A DNA stretch of 64,000 nucleotides from Lamellibrachia satsuma (Eukaryota > Annelida > Polychaeta > Sabellida > Siboglinidae), in NCBI GenBank assembly GCA_033239005.1, contig BSQZ01000081.1:57209-121208 (forward strand). The letters run 5' to 3'. The notes beneath the pieces were generated by a model. That model did no database searches. It was not told the DNA's origin and worked only from the letters and a program-made list of their open reading frames with translations. A program made the translations under genes and the position numbers. Positions 1 to 21,900 of this stretch are shown piece after piece (positions within the stretch are counted from its first letter, which is position 1; each line of letters opens with the position of its first letter).

Positions 1-309
1 ATTTCTTAACTCAATGACTATTTCTACACCAATGAGACATTTGCTGTAATTTGTGCCACGTCATCAGTACTATGGATATACAATGTTACTGTTTCAAAAA
101 AATTTTATGGGGATCTCCCTTAAGATAAATAAAATATTCAGTGCAGTATGATTATGGACATTCAATTCTATATTTCCTTACATATTACAAAAGTGAAAAT
201 TAAATAGAAATAATAATTAAAAAAAATAATTTGTCTAACTAATGTGTTAGCTACCCCAGCCATCGAATATAGTTTAATTTTTATTATTTGTAGCTGGTAT
301 ATCCTGATA

Positions 310-476
310 CCACATGTAAATGAGACAATGTGTGAATGAGACAATGTGGTGACAACATTTTCTACTTTGCTTTCCACTGGTGTGATGCGGTTACGATGGC
401 GTGCCGTTTGTGATGCATGACAGAGACCTGTGACCGACCACGAATGTCGCGAGTGAGTTCCCAGAAGGAGCTCACA
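310..476 (+). pseudogene. Inverted pseudo-copy of GDPD5-like exon 8 with its intron flank
   Basis: About 167 bp on the plus strand match, in inverted orientation, positions 2364-2199 of the gene: part of the upstream intron, the acceptor region and the start of the exon coding YDGVPFVMHD. The copy lies in the gene's own last visible intron. It is dead: the acceptor CAG reads CGG, and the codon for the first Arg of the RRTTN motif is TGA. The inner intron words (AAATGAGACA, TGGTGACAAC) are shared too, so it is a DNA-level duplication rather than a processed copy. Confidence 0.85.
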
Positions 477-540
477 CCATAGGTGATGGTCTACTAAGCG
501 AACTGTAGATATGCTAGGAAACATGGACAGGATCACTTAC

Positions 541-9482
<8,942 letters not shown>

Positions 9483-10837
9483 TGTCAGCTTACAGCGTCC
9501 GACTTATCCAACAGTGATGGCAGGGCTAGAGGCATTGATTCCTTGAGTGAGCCATCAGCATTTCAGGAGGGAGAAATGTGGTCTAGACACAGGGCTGAGA
9601 CAGCTAATGTCTGCAAACACACAAGACATGTTGGTGACAAATATACCCACTAACAGTCTACGAAGTACAAGTAACAATTGTCATAGTTTGTAGATAATAT
9701 TAAAGTTGAGACTACAATGGTAAATGCATATACATAAGGCCCCACTCACCAAAGTTCACCTTGCCATGCAGCAAATAAAGGTAATTTATGATACACCTGC
9801 CTCATGATAGGCCATCCCTCTAAAGGTCATTGTACCATTGAAATTCAAAGGGATCTCAATGACATACATGCTGACCATGTTGGCAGTAAACATGGCCTGG
9901 GCTTGTGGCATATACATCAATGTCATTAAAATAATTAATTATATATGTGACGTTGCTTAATTACATTTTGCTGCAGTTAAAGTTTTCATGAACCTTGATA
10001 ATAAAAGTTCTGTTTTTAAATTGAGGGAAGTCCAGACAACTACAGGACATATAATATTTGAGTAAATTAAGAAAGTGCACCTCCTCTGACTTCGGTCTAA
10101 ATCACCAATAATTATCAAACTGCTTAACAGCAAATTTAAATTAACTGAGCTGAATATCTATTCACTAAGGTAATTAACTTTGCTGCCTCCCCAAACTATT
10201 GAAATTACATTTATCATCCCAACAAACTTGTATTGGTTACTAGAACATAAGTATGAAAACCGAACACGGATTTCACGCAGTCATTGTTTTGTGTGTTGAA
10301 AGTGAAATGCTGGCACTCCTATGTGGAACAGTAACAACGCACTGGGTCACCCACAGAATAGTAACAAAGCATTGGAATTTGGAGGGTAAGTAGCATACTG
10401 AGGGTTCTACATACTTTGTCTACATATTTCACCAATCTGTCCATGGTGGGCCTATTATAAAGGCAGAAAGGCAACACAGCTCAGAGAGAGTGGGTACTGT
10501 AGAGGGGGTGTATCAGATAGTTACAACCCACCCCTTTGTGGGACATGAAGGTTGTAGGAACCAGTCCAAACCAGACACAGCAATATCATTACTGCCGTGT
10601 GGTTCAATAATCAACCAGTTCTCGCCAACTGAATGGATTATTTCTACTTCAATCAACAACAAATGTAAGCGAAACATTTATTAATTCAATTTGCTCCTTT
10701 GGCACAGGTGGAAAGTGTGCCTTGCAGTTCTGTGTGATAAACGATGGGAACAAATACCCTGCTAGAAATGCTACAAGACTAAGTATTTACAAAATAATAT
10801 ATATTTAATAATAAACGATAAATATCTCCCAGGAATG

Positions 10838-10913
<76 letters not shown>

Positions 10914-11650
10914 AGGAGTGGTATGCATGTGCATATGTAAAGCAACAGATCAAACCCAGTATGTACCTGGTAAGCCCCTTGCTTCCTTGGCGACATACCA
11001 GCTCAGGCTTCTTATTTGCTTTCTAAAACAATCTTGTTAAAATCTGCTAAGTGCCCTTACAAGTTACAGTGCCAAATGACTATAACAGAGCACTGTATAA
11101 TATCAGTAGAGCAGCAATGAAAGAAACGCCTGAAGACATGTTGTTGATGTTGTGGATAACATTCCTGCATACCACGCTGGAGGGGGGGCATGAACCTCTA
11201 TTTCTCTAGTGCCACCATTGTCCTGTCTAAAGGTCTACACCCCTCTCTCTGGTGCAGCCATTGTGCATGCAGACTGAGTGAAAGGACTGTCACCTCAGCC
11301 TGGGTGACATGACACAGTTTCTGACACGGTCCATTGATGTTCCAATGCCAAGGTTTTATCTAGATGACAATCAGTTTCCTGCGTACAGTTCAGAGAGGTG
11401 GTTTTGCAATTTTGAAGAATGTCTTGAACCTTTGAAAAATGGTGAAAACATAAAACATTTACGAGAAATTCTTCATGTACACATATACTATTCTGCTGTT
11501 GACTTTATAAAGTAATACAAAATTATATAATTTGGCTAATAAATTTTCTTAAGAACATAAGCTTGTTGAAAACACACTGCAATTTAAAAATTTATAAACA
11601 AAATGTCATTTTTCCTGGTAAATAACTTGTCCGTGCTGCCAGACAATAGC
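9483..11650. other. Upstream flank of the GDPD5-like gene, no recognised coding sequence
   Basis: This should hold the 5' UTR exon(s) and promoter of the minus-strand gene. No ORF with family resemblance was seen; a 68-codon ORF at 11309-11515 resembles nothing I know. A (TA)n tract of about 70 bp lies at 10842-10910. Confidence 0.5.
10842..10910. repeat. (TA)n microsatellite
   Basis: About 69 bp of uninterrupted alternating TA. Confidence 0.97.
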
Positions 11651-11654
11651 AATG

Positions 11655-11975
11655 AAGCAGTTGGTAACCAGAGTGGTACAGCATTGGACTTTCAGTCGAG
11701 GGAACCTGGGTTCAAAACCACCTGTGGTAGAGGGTCAGACTTTTTTGGTTGAAAGGGCCTGGGTTCAAAACCACCTCCGCCGTTTTGAAGCCTGGGCAAA
11801 TTCGTTTACCCCACTTTGCCTGTGTCTTTTGGAAGAGACAGCAAAAGCAGTTGGTCCCTTCTATCTGGTGCCTATGCCAGGGGAAATAAAAGACCCCACA
11901 CAGGGAATTGGAAAATACCTGCGGTGGACTCACAAATTCTTGAGAAGAAAAACTCTGAAAATAAACTACTCCTAT
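11655..11975 (+). repeat. tRNA-derived SINE
   Basis: The head resembles a tRNA: an A-box-like TGGTAACCAGAGTGG, an anticodon-arm-like TTGGACTTTCAGTC, and a B box GGGTTCAAAACC near 11710. A second GGGTTCAAAACC occurs at about 11762, so the head is partly duplicated. A tRNA-unrelated body follows (CCTGGGCAAATTCGTTTACC onward). The loop suggests tRNA-Glu-like ancestry, but this is uncertain. The 122-codon ORF across it is not a gene. Confidence 0.6.
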
Positions 11976-14900
11976 GTTAGCTCAAGACAGGGCTGTTTGG
12001 AGTTAAATGTCATAAGTTAGACTGTAATTACAGTAGTAACTGCCTTCAACGGACCCTCCGATGAGCGGACACCTGCTGTGGTGGGACACTTTCTCAATGT
12101 ACAGACTGTTTTACCATGTTAATGTCCCTCTGATGAGGGGACACCTGGTGAACGCGGACAGGATATTTTGGTTTTCTGTCCCTGCTAAGACGGACAGTAA
12201 CCATTATTTTCGTAATTTGTTTCTCGAAATATTTTATTTCCAAAATGGCCACGGACAAACAGAACGGTGTGTAGTGGGAAAAACAACGTTATATTGCGAA
12301 TTTGGATGTAAGGCTGTTGGTCGTGGACCCCGATTTTCTGCTGCCAGGGGAAATGCCAAATGGGCCTGCTTAAACCTACTTAGAATTGCTTTGACAATTC
12401 TCAAGAAACAGGTGAACAATGTCAACAACAATGAACGACTGTCAACAAGTTGTTTGTTTGGCGCTGCCGCCGACATCAATCGCTGATGTTGGCTTCGCTT
12501 AGGCGGTTTGAAATTGCAATCGAGATTCACAAATACGCCTCACATAAGAATCAGATAAACAGTCTTAAAGTCAATTTAGTATGCAGTACTAATATGACAC
12601 TGTACAACCAATCAGGGAGCGAAGCCCCCACAGTTGCGTGTCAATAGCCAGCATCACATAACAATCAATTAAGTAAATTCACAACACAATAGTCTTATTC
12701 TAAGAATGTCTATTTTTCCTCTGGGATGTCTGAACTAAGCTGGACAGCAAAGGAATACATTTATGTTTCTTGTTTTATAAATAACATATTTTGACTATCA
12801 AATCATGTTGTGGAATGTATGGTTATGATTAGATGAATATATATATATATAAATATATTTAAGATGACAAACATAGTACTGTAAGTACATTTCCTTCACA
12901 TTGTTTGTGTGACTTTAAATATTCATACATCCTTAATGCACTCCACTTGTAATTGTACCTGTAGGACAATGATGTGTTTTACTTGAAAGCTTAATCTCTC
13001 AGCATAACAACGCACCAGACTAAGTAGTAAGTCCTGGACTACTGGTCACAGTACAAAGTCCTAGACATCAGGTAAGATGGTAAGAAGGTTGATAGGCACC
13101 AATTTTCCAAGTGCTTTGCTTCTTCATAATTGTATGTAAACCACAGTAACACATTTGGACTTGGTGCTTTATTGTGTATGCTTTTTGGGGAGGGGTTAGG
13201 CATATAATTAACCAGCAATGATAATTCAGCTGTAGGGTGGCAAATATGCCTTGTTACGGTATGTACATGTCACACCTGACTGGTGGAAGCACTGTAACAA
13301 CCATTGCCAGTCCAGTATATCCATGATTTAAATGTTGACCTCGTGATTATTTAGGTGTGTAATTGCCATTACACTATAACATGAGGTATGCATAAAAAAA
13401 ATTTATAATCGACTATTTATTTTCCTCTCAAGAAAGCAAATATTTTGGCCAACTTATTAGGTCTTCATCAGTGGACTGACTTCACCATGGGCACATCACC
13501 CTGACATAGGGACAGGTGGGAGCTCCTGGCTGACATCTCATCTCAGCCTGGAGCTCTCACCGGTCCTTCTAATTTGTGGCATCCTACTCGTAGATTCTCA
13601 TTAAATTATTTATATATTACATCAAGTATCAATACATGTGTGTGGTTTGATTGAGTTTTCACAGTGTACACTTGGTACAGATAAGTAATTTATAAAAAAA
13701 AATTTACCTTGTAGAATTATTATAATCCAGAGATTGGAGATAACAAAACATGTACACATATTGAGTAGGCCTAAAATGATTAACTCATATGTTCATTCTA
13801 CTAAACACGCTTACTACAACTGCCTGCAGGTTAGATGGGTCAACATTTTCATAGTAATATTAAACCACTTATATAGGGAAAAACACATCTTCTCCTCCCC
13901 TTAGAGGGCCCACATGAAAAAAAAGCTAAATCTGACTCATCCCCATTAGGAAGGCATGTTTACTGCCCATCCCAGCTGACTCAGACAGGACGAGGGTGTT
14001 GGTGACAATGTGTGTCACTGTGACATATACACACTGCACCAACTGTACACCTATTCAATGCTGGAGCCAACCTGTCTATACCCTACAGGAATGGCCCCAT
14101 GCACCAAGGGCATTACATTTCTAGAAGATTAAGTGGTTATAAAAAAAAATGTATTTGAAACCCAACATATATGTGGAAATAATTATATTTCCAAACCACT
14201 TGGGCAAATTGTAGGCATGATTAAAAATTTGAAAAAGTTTATAAAAATTACATTTTATTTTATTCACTCGTTTGCCAATTAATTAACAGAAACAAAAATG
14301 ATCAAAAGAAGTGTGTTGATTTGTGATGAAGTTTTGTTAAATATCTGCATAGACCATAGTCAAAAATCGACACTTCAGGCAGCAGTGCGTCCTTTGCCAT
14401 TGGCTTAGCTAATTACAAAGTTCTGTGTGAAATACAAAATTACGACTTAATTTTCAAGTGGACCTTTTCCAGTTTTTAATCAAACCATGACTCCAGTGGC
14501 GCAGTGACTCGTGGGGTGGTGAAAAAGAAACGCAACTGTTCGGCCGTCTGTACGAAACACAACCTGCTATGATATTATATAAGCTGTGTATATTCAGGTC
14601 GACGACCCCAAACATTAAAAAGGAAAACCTTGCTGCTGTTAGGACTCTCGGTCACTCTTGAGGGTACGTCCGCCAAGAAAGGTGTGTAAACAAATTGGAC
14701 AATTGGTAAATAGATGAGTTGCTACACTCGACTCGACTAATAGACAGATACTTGAAGATAGATAAGTTTATGACCCACCTTGTCATTAAACGTCCTCATC
14801 ACTTGGCAGAGATAAGCACCTTACTCAAAAAGGCGTACATCGTCACTACACAAACATGCAACGTATCGCGGTGACTCACAAATGTCAGTCGATCGCCTTT

Positions 14901-15638
14901 AATACAGGTGTCGAGTTGGTCGGGTGAGAGTTAGTTTCGTACATGGGGGAGACACAGGCCTGCCATCTAGTGAGGACGCTAGCTGATTACTGAATCGTCA
15001 CTAGGAGTCGCCACTATATGGTTTCTATCCTACATTTTTTTTATTGTTTATGAAATTCACACAAAAATCGTTTGGACACCCATTCTTAGTTGATATTAGA
15101 ATGGAAGTGAAAACATAATATCTTCCAACGGCACACTTACAAACGCATGCGTGCATTGAGAGGAAGGGACAGAAGCACACACGCATATAAGCATTAACTT
15201 GGCAAGAACAATTTTACACACGCGGGGCCCGGGAGGTGAGTGGGACTCGAGTTTACTGCCCCCCCCCTCTCCCCAATCTGTTCACAGCCATCAACTTCTC
15301 ATCTTCAATATTCAACCATTTCCGACGCTTATTTATAATATGTGTTGCGTCTCTGTGGCCATATCGATCGCCTTCCCATCTCCGATGATAGCATAACTGC
15401 CGCTTGCGGGATGTGCAAGTCGCCGTAGCGTCATATACTAATAATTATGTCTTCATTTGTCACAAAATGGCAACCCCTTTGGTTTCTTTCAGCCATAATA
15501 TTTTAATCGCACTTTCATTTAGAATTATATTAAAATGGTTTGTACACAGATATAGGGCCTACACGGTGTTCACGTCGAGCCCATACCGGCAGTTTTGTGT
15601 TACGACGGCTGACGTACGTGCCACCAGACAAATACAAA
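11976..15638. other. Gene-poor intergenic DNA
   Basis: No coding sequence I can support. A 141-codon ORF at 12061-12486 shows no recognised domain. 13380-13500 contains TTCCTCTCAAGAAAGC next to a CTGATGAAG word; a similar CTCTCAAGAAA motif lies inside the foldback at 47367, so both may belong to a dispersed repeat. 15240-15275 has a C-rich run. Confidence 0.4.
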
Positions 15639-15644
15639 TTTATT
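15639..15644 (-). terminator. Probable poly(A) signal of the zinc-finger gene
   Basis: TTTATT on the plus strand is AATAAA on the minus strand, about 290 bases after the stop codon. Processing was not tested. Confidence 0.45.
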
Positions 15645-15935
15645 GCAGTTGCACAAAAGTCGATGTAATATAAAGTTCGTGTCAGGGTGGTCTGAAGTTA
15701 AATGAAGTCGGTACGTGTAGTGTCGCACATCGGTGTTTCAAGATCGTCAATTCGGGTTTGGTAACAGCAATGCCCTGTCTTGTTCTTTGCTTGTAGGGCT
15801 GCTTATAGGTGTTCAGTGCAACACGAGGGTGTTGTTTGAGACACAACCTTCTCAGACCAAGACGTCTGCACATGACTGCACAGTTGCACGGACCACGCCT
15901 GGTGTGGCAACATGCTCTCGTGGGCTTTCTTGCTG

Positions 15936-18900
15936 TCAAGCGATGGCATGGTTAGACGGCGCTGCAGTAACTGTCGACATGCCGCCATCTTGATGTGACG
16001 ATGCGACATCGATCAGCTGCAATGCCGGGTTGGCGGAATTGTTAAACAACTGAGTTACAGTCCGTGGCTCCAACGACGCACCACATGCCCCCACTAAACA
16101 CGGCTGGTCGGACGGCTGACAACACACGGACGTCGCGTACTGCAGACCGTCTGCCGAGAAGACCGGCATTGACAAGGTGGCTTCAGACGACGACATGATC
16201 AAGGTGGCTTCGGATGCCGGCATTGTCAAGGTGGCTTCGGATGACGGCATGGTCAAGGTGACTTCGGACGACGGCATGGTCAATGTGGCTTCGGACGACG
16301 GCACGGTCAAGGCGACTGTGGTTGACAGAGAATTGACAGACGCGGACACGTCAAGAGACGACGCGGCGTCATCACGACCTGTCAGTTGCCCGACTTCGTG
16401 GCTGACGTATCCCTGTAGAGCCACGGACAGGAGGGCCACGTTAGTGTCCGACCCCGCCTCGGCCAGCAGATCATCGACGAACGTACTCTCCTCCTCCTCC
16501 TCCTCCTCCGATGGCCCGGCGATCAGCTCTCTGCCGCCGGCGCTCCCACCCATCACGGCCTCCGCCGAGTTCTCACTCACTCCGTCTCCTGGCGCGGTGC
16601 CCGCACACTTGGCCCGGTGTCGAGCCAGACCAGTCCGGTAGATGAACGTCGCCCCGCACGTCGGACACGTGTAGCGGCGCGTACCCAGGTGCCGCGTGTA
16701 CACGTGGTCTGTGAGGTAGGATCGGGAGCGGAACGTCCTGTCGCAGTGCTCACAGCGAAACGTCTCCGGGATCGGCCTGTTGTCGTCGTCGAGCCGGGCG
16801 CCGCACGCGTCCATGTGCTTCTTGAGACTGCCGCGGTAGTTGAACTGTTTGCCACAGTGCGGACACAGCTGACGCACGCCGTCGTGAACGTTCATGTGCG
16901 TGCGAAAGTGGGCGCCGTAGAGGAAAGTCTTGTCGCACACGGTACACCTGTACCGGAACTCGCCGGTGTGATTGGTCGCCATGTGGTAGCGCAGTGCCTT
17001 CTGGCTCTGAAACGCCTTGCCATCGTCGCCACAGCGCGCGCACCGGAACAACTGCTTCCGGTGCTTGACGCTCACGTGCGTGCGCAATTCGTGCGCGTCC
17101 CGACACCGCTTGCCGCACTCGTCGCACGCGTGGGTCTTGCCGTTCGGCGTGAGGCCGTGCAGAAACAGGTGGCGTTCGAAGTTGGTCTTGTAGGCAGACG
17201 AGTAGCCGCACACGTGACATGTCCACTTGACCACTGCCTTGTCGCCCTCTGTCTTCGCACCCTCTGCCTTGTCACTAACTGTCGTGTCACCCTCTTCCGT
17301 TCCACTCCCAGGTCTCCCCGGTTCGGCGTCGTTGTCGTATCGCGAGAATTCGTCCGAATCTAACTGCACGATCGCCTTATCGGTGCTGTCGTCCATAGTT
17401 CTATTGTTTTCCTCTTTGATATCTCCTTCGACAGTCGCGTCACAGTCACTGACGCCCATGTCTTGTGATTTCTCAACAGCATTCTGTTTCTCTTCGTGTC
17501 TTGTCATACATTCGTCCACTACGTTGTCAGTGACACGTGTATCTTCATTGGATGAACTCGTGTTGTTCGTTTGCGTTGTTCGTCCGTTTCCGTGATGTAC
17601 TACCGACTTCTTTATGTTGCCCTAGAAACACACGGCAAACAAGAGGATATTGTTGGTATATTACATAATGCAGATTATGAAAGAGCCTGTTTAATTTATT
17701 ATGTATATGAAAATTTTACTTTATGCTATAAACATACTGTACGCACCCGCAACATTGACCACAGAATAAACTTGGCGCATGGTAATCTATATCTGGTAAA
17801 CAACTTCCTACAGTTTACCAGCAGACAGCTTTATCGGAAAGAACAAACCAAGAATCAACTGAACATCTAATCAGTAGGAGGAAGTGGAGCGGGATAAGCC
17901 ATACTCTCAGGAAGTGGAGCTGGATAAGCCATACTCTCAGGAAGTGGAGCTAGATAAGCCATACTCTCAGGAAGTGTAGCTGGATAAGCCATACTCTCAG
18001 GAAGTGGAGCTGGATAAGCCATACTCTCAGGAAGTGGAGCTGGATAAGCCATACTCTCAGGAAGTGGAGCGGGATAAGCCATACTCTCAGGAAGTGTAGC
18101 TGGATAAGCCATACTCTCAGGAAGTGGAGCTGGATAAGCCATACTCTCAGGAAGTGGAGCGGGATAAGCCATACTCTCAGGAAGTATAGCTGGATAAGCC
18201 ATACTCTCAGGAAGTGGAGCTGGATAAGCCATACTCTCAGGAAGTGGAGCTGGATAAGCCATACTCTCAGGAAGTGGAGCTGGATAAGCCATACTCACAG
18301 GAAGTGGAGCTGGATAAGCCATACTCTCAGGAAGTGGAGCTGGATAAGCCATAATCTCAGGAAGTGGAGCTGGATAAGCCATACTCTCAGGAAGTGGAGC
18401 TGGATAAGCCATACTCTCATGAAGTGGAGCAGGATAAGCCATACTCTCAGGAAGTGGAGCTGGATAAGCCATACTCTCAGGAAGTGGAGCTGGATAAGCC
18501 ATACTCTCAGGAAGTGGAGCTGGATAAGCCATACTCTCAGGAAGTGGAGCTGGATAAGCCATACTCACAGGAAGTGTAGCTGGATAAGCCATACTCTCAG
18601 GAAGTGGAGCTGGATAAGCCATACTCTCAGGAAGTGGAGCTGGATAAGCCATACTCTCAGGAAGTGGAGCTGGATAAGCCATACTCTCAGGAAGTGGAGC
18701 TGGATAAGCCATACTCTCAGGAAGTGGAGCTGGATAAGCCATACTCTCAGGAAGTGTAGCTGGATAAGCCATACTCTCAGGAAGTGGAGCTGGATAAGCC
18801 ATACTCTCAGGAAGTGGAGCTGGATAAGCCATACTCTCAGGAAGTGGAGCTGGATAAGCCATACTCTCAGGAAGTGTAGCTGGATAAGCCATACTCTCAG

Positions 18901-21900
18901 GAAGTGGAGCTGGATAAGCCATACTCTCAGGAAGTGGAGCTGGATAAGCCATACTCTCAGGAAGTGGAGCGAGATAAGCCATACTCTCAGGAAGTGTAGC
19001 TGGATAAGCCATACTCTCAGGAAGTGGAGCTGGATAAGCCATACTCTCAGGAAGTGGAGCTGGATAAGCCATACTCTCAGGAAGTGGAGCTGGATAAGCC
19101 ATACTCTCAGGAAGCCAACACAACACATCACAAGAAATGTGTTCAAAAAAAGGAAGGGTGTGCAACAAAAGAAAGGTAAATGGGTAAGTGGAGAGGGATT
19201 GTCAGGTGGTAAGATCACCGAGGATAACGAGAGCAGAGAAAAGTAGAAGATTGTGGATCAGAAGAAGAACGATGGCAGGAGGCAGAGTATGCAACAAAAG
19301 AGAGGTAAACGGGTGAGTGGAGAGGGATTGCCAGGTGGTAAGACAGTAGAGGTTGATGATAGAAGAGAAAGGGGACATAGTGTGTGGCAGGAAAGGAGCT
19401 TTGCTGATGTAGTATCACAGGGGAAGGCGAGGAAAGCCCGGATAGTTATGGGGATTCAATCATTAGGAAAGTAGATAAAGTTAAACAGAGAAGACATCAC
19501 GGTATGCCTACCAGGGACAAAAATAGAGGATGTAGCAGAGAAGGCAGGACATGTCATGGGTGGTGGCACAGGAGGTGCTGTTTTCGTGCATGTGGGAATG
19601 AACAATGCCGAGAAGGACGTACATCGGCCAGCTTGGAGACTGTTGGTGTACCATGTTATGAAAGCAAAACAACTTGTCACATGTGTACAATTGTATACTG
19701 TATTTTATTCACTATTATGTATCACACTGTATTGATCCTGCCTTGAAAATAAATGTTTCAAAACTGTTTTTTTTAATGTTTTTTATTTGTCGATTATGTC
19801 GCTCATACATTCTATCTTCAAAGTATTTGCTTTCTATCATCAAAGTATTGATTAGCAAGTGGGCTACCTAAGGAGCTGTCAGGCTACTTCACTTTGCAAG
19901 ATTGGTAGCCCGACTGGCTACCTTCCATGACTTGCAAAATCTCACCCCTGGAAGAGGGAGAAGGCTTCGTAGACATGTGGTTAAACTTTGTGGGAAGAGG
20001 TGACTTTTCATGAGAGATGGACTTCATCTGACTGGGAAGGGTGCTGCAGTTCTTGGGTGTCAGTTTGTTAGGGTTGTCGACGAGGGCACAGGTACCATAA
20101 ATCATTTAAACTAGATGTGCAGGGGAACTGATAGAGAAAACTCAAAGGAGAACAAAAACACATCCAAAGAAATGTTCACCAATAATTTCGGAAAATGAAC
20201 TTAAATGTGTATGCTTAAATGCCAGGAGCATAGAAAAGTGAGTGAGACATTATGGTAGCAGATATTGACCCTCATGTAATAGGTATCACAGAATCATCGG
20301 CAAATAAAGATATAGCAGATGCTGAGTTAGCACTGACAGGTTATGTAAGGATAGATGAGAAAGAAGGGGAGGAGGAGTAATTTTATATATTAAAGAATCT
20401 ATCCAAGTATATGAAATAACACTGAAAAGTGAAGCAGATTGTGAGGAAGCAGTTTTGGTGTAACAAGAACTCAACATTAACACCAATAGGAGTAGTTTAT
20501 CGTAGTCCAAACATAGTCATAGGACAATAGGAAGATGTAAAACTATAAAAGGCTATAAGGGAGGTGAACAAGGGGGAATGTGTAATAATGGGTGATTTTA
20601 ACCATGGCCATATACAATGGAAATCATTAGAGAGTGCTGGAGGTGACGACCATCAGTTTCTACTTCTAACACGGGATTGTTTCCTTACTCAACATGTCTT
20701 GGAACCAACCAGAGGTGGGAATGTGTTACATTTAATTTTGTCTTCTCAAAATGAATTACTTGACAATGTCAAAGTACACGAACCTTTGGGTTCCAGTGAT
20801 CATAAATGATAACCAAATCCATTTTAATATAAAAGTAAAAACAGGGAATACATATAAAAAAACAATGGAGGAGGAACTTCAACAAAGGCAAATATAAAGA
20901 GATGAGAACATATCTACCAAATATAGATTGGAATAACTTGCTGAAGAACAAGACGGCAACAGAATGCTGGACTTGTTTAAAAGATGAGATTGAGGGCATT
21001 ACTGAGAGATTTGTTCCATTAAGAAAAAAGGGAAAAGGTCCAGGAAGAAACACGTGTCAAAAGAGGCTATTAGAAAAATTACTCACAAACAGGTGCTGTG
21101 GGGGGGTATATCAACACACTGGAAATGTAGAAGACTACACAAACTACAAAGAGGCATTTAACCTAGCTACAACTGGAATTAGAAAATCGAAAAGAACCTT
21201 TGAAAAAATAAAAAAAAATTACACCAAGAGTTTCTATGCTTATGTAAGGAGTAAAGAGAAAGTTCGAGATAAGGTCGGACCACTGGAAAACAACAATGGA
21301 AACATAATTTCAGATGGGTTTGAAATGGCAGAGGTCCTTAATGAGTATTTCAGCTCAGTTTTTACCGTAGATGATATCAGCTCACTTCCACTTCCAGTTA
21401 CTAAATTTGAGGGCGATAAATCAGATCATTAAGGGCAGTTATTTGTAACTCCTGAAATGATAGCAAAGATAATTAAGAAGATTAAAGTGGAGTTGATCCC
21501 AAGTGGAGTTGATGGGATACCACCAAAACTGCTTAAGGAAATTGTAGAGAAAATTAGTACACCACTTGTAAAAGTGTTTAATTGTCACTAGAAGAAGGAA
21601 TAGTTCCTTCAGAATGAAAAGAAGTAAACATTACCCCACAATTTAAGAAGGGTCGAGGAACAAGCCAGAAGATTACAGACTAGTGAGTTTAACATCAGTT
21701 GTATGTAAATTACTTGAAACAACATAAATTAATAAATACATCCCAACATGGGTTCCTAAAAACAAGGTCATGTCTAACCCATCTCTTAAGTTTTTTGGAA
21801 GAAATTACAAAGTGGGTAGATGATGGGTCACCTGTGGATGTTGTCTACTTAGATTTTCAGAAAGCTGTCAATAAAGTGCCACGTCAAAGAATGTTACTTA

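Noticed and set aside
12061..12486. 141-codon ORF
   Set aside because: No recognised domain, no supporting splice structure; low-complexity flank. A transposon remnant is possible but unsupported.
13430..13490. Possible hammerhead ribozyme on the minus strand (CTGATGA followed by GGCC and AAAA)
   Set aside because: The second core element is AAAA rather than GAAA, stem II pairs poorly, and CTGATGA words are expected by chance several times in 64 kb. Similar words near 40968 and 47393 also lack the full core.
16617..17363. 248-codon plus-strand ORF
   Set aside because: Antisense shadow of the GC-rich zinc-finger exon; no domain of its own.
17867..19246. Long ORFs of 433, 275 and 217 codons with repeated peptides
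   Set aside because: They are the 30-bp minisatellite read in several frames on both strands; a period divisible by three removes stops without implying a protein.
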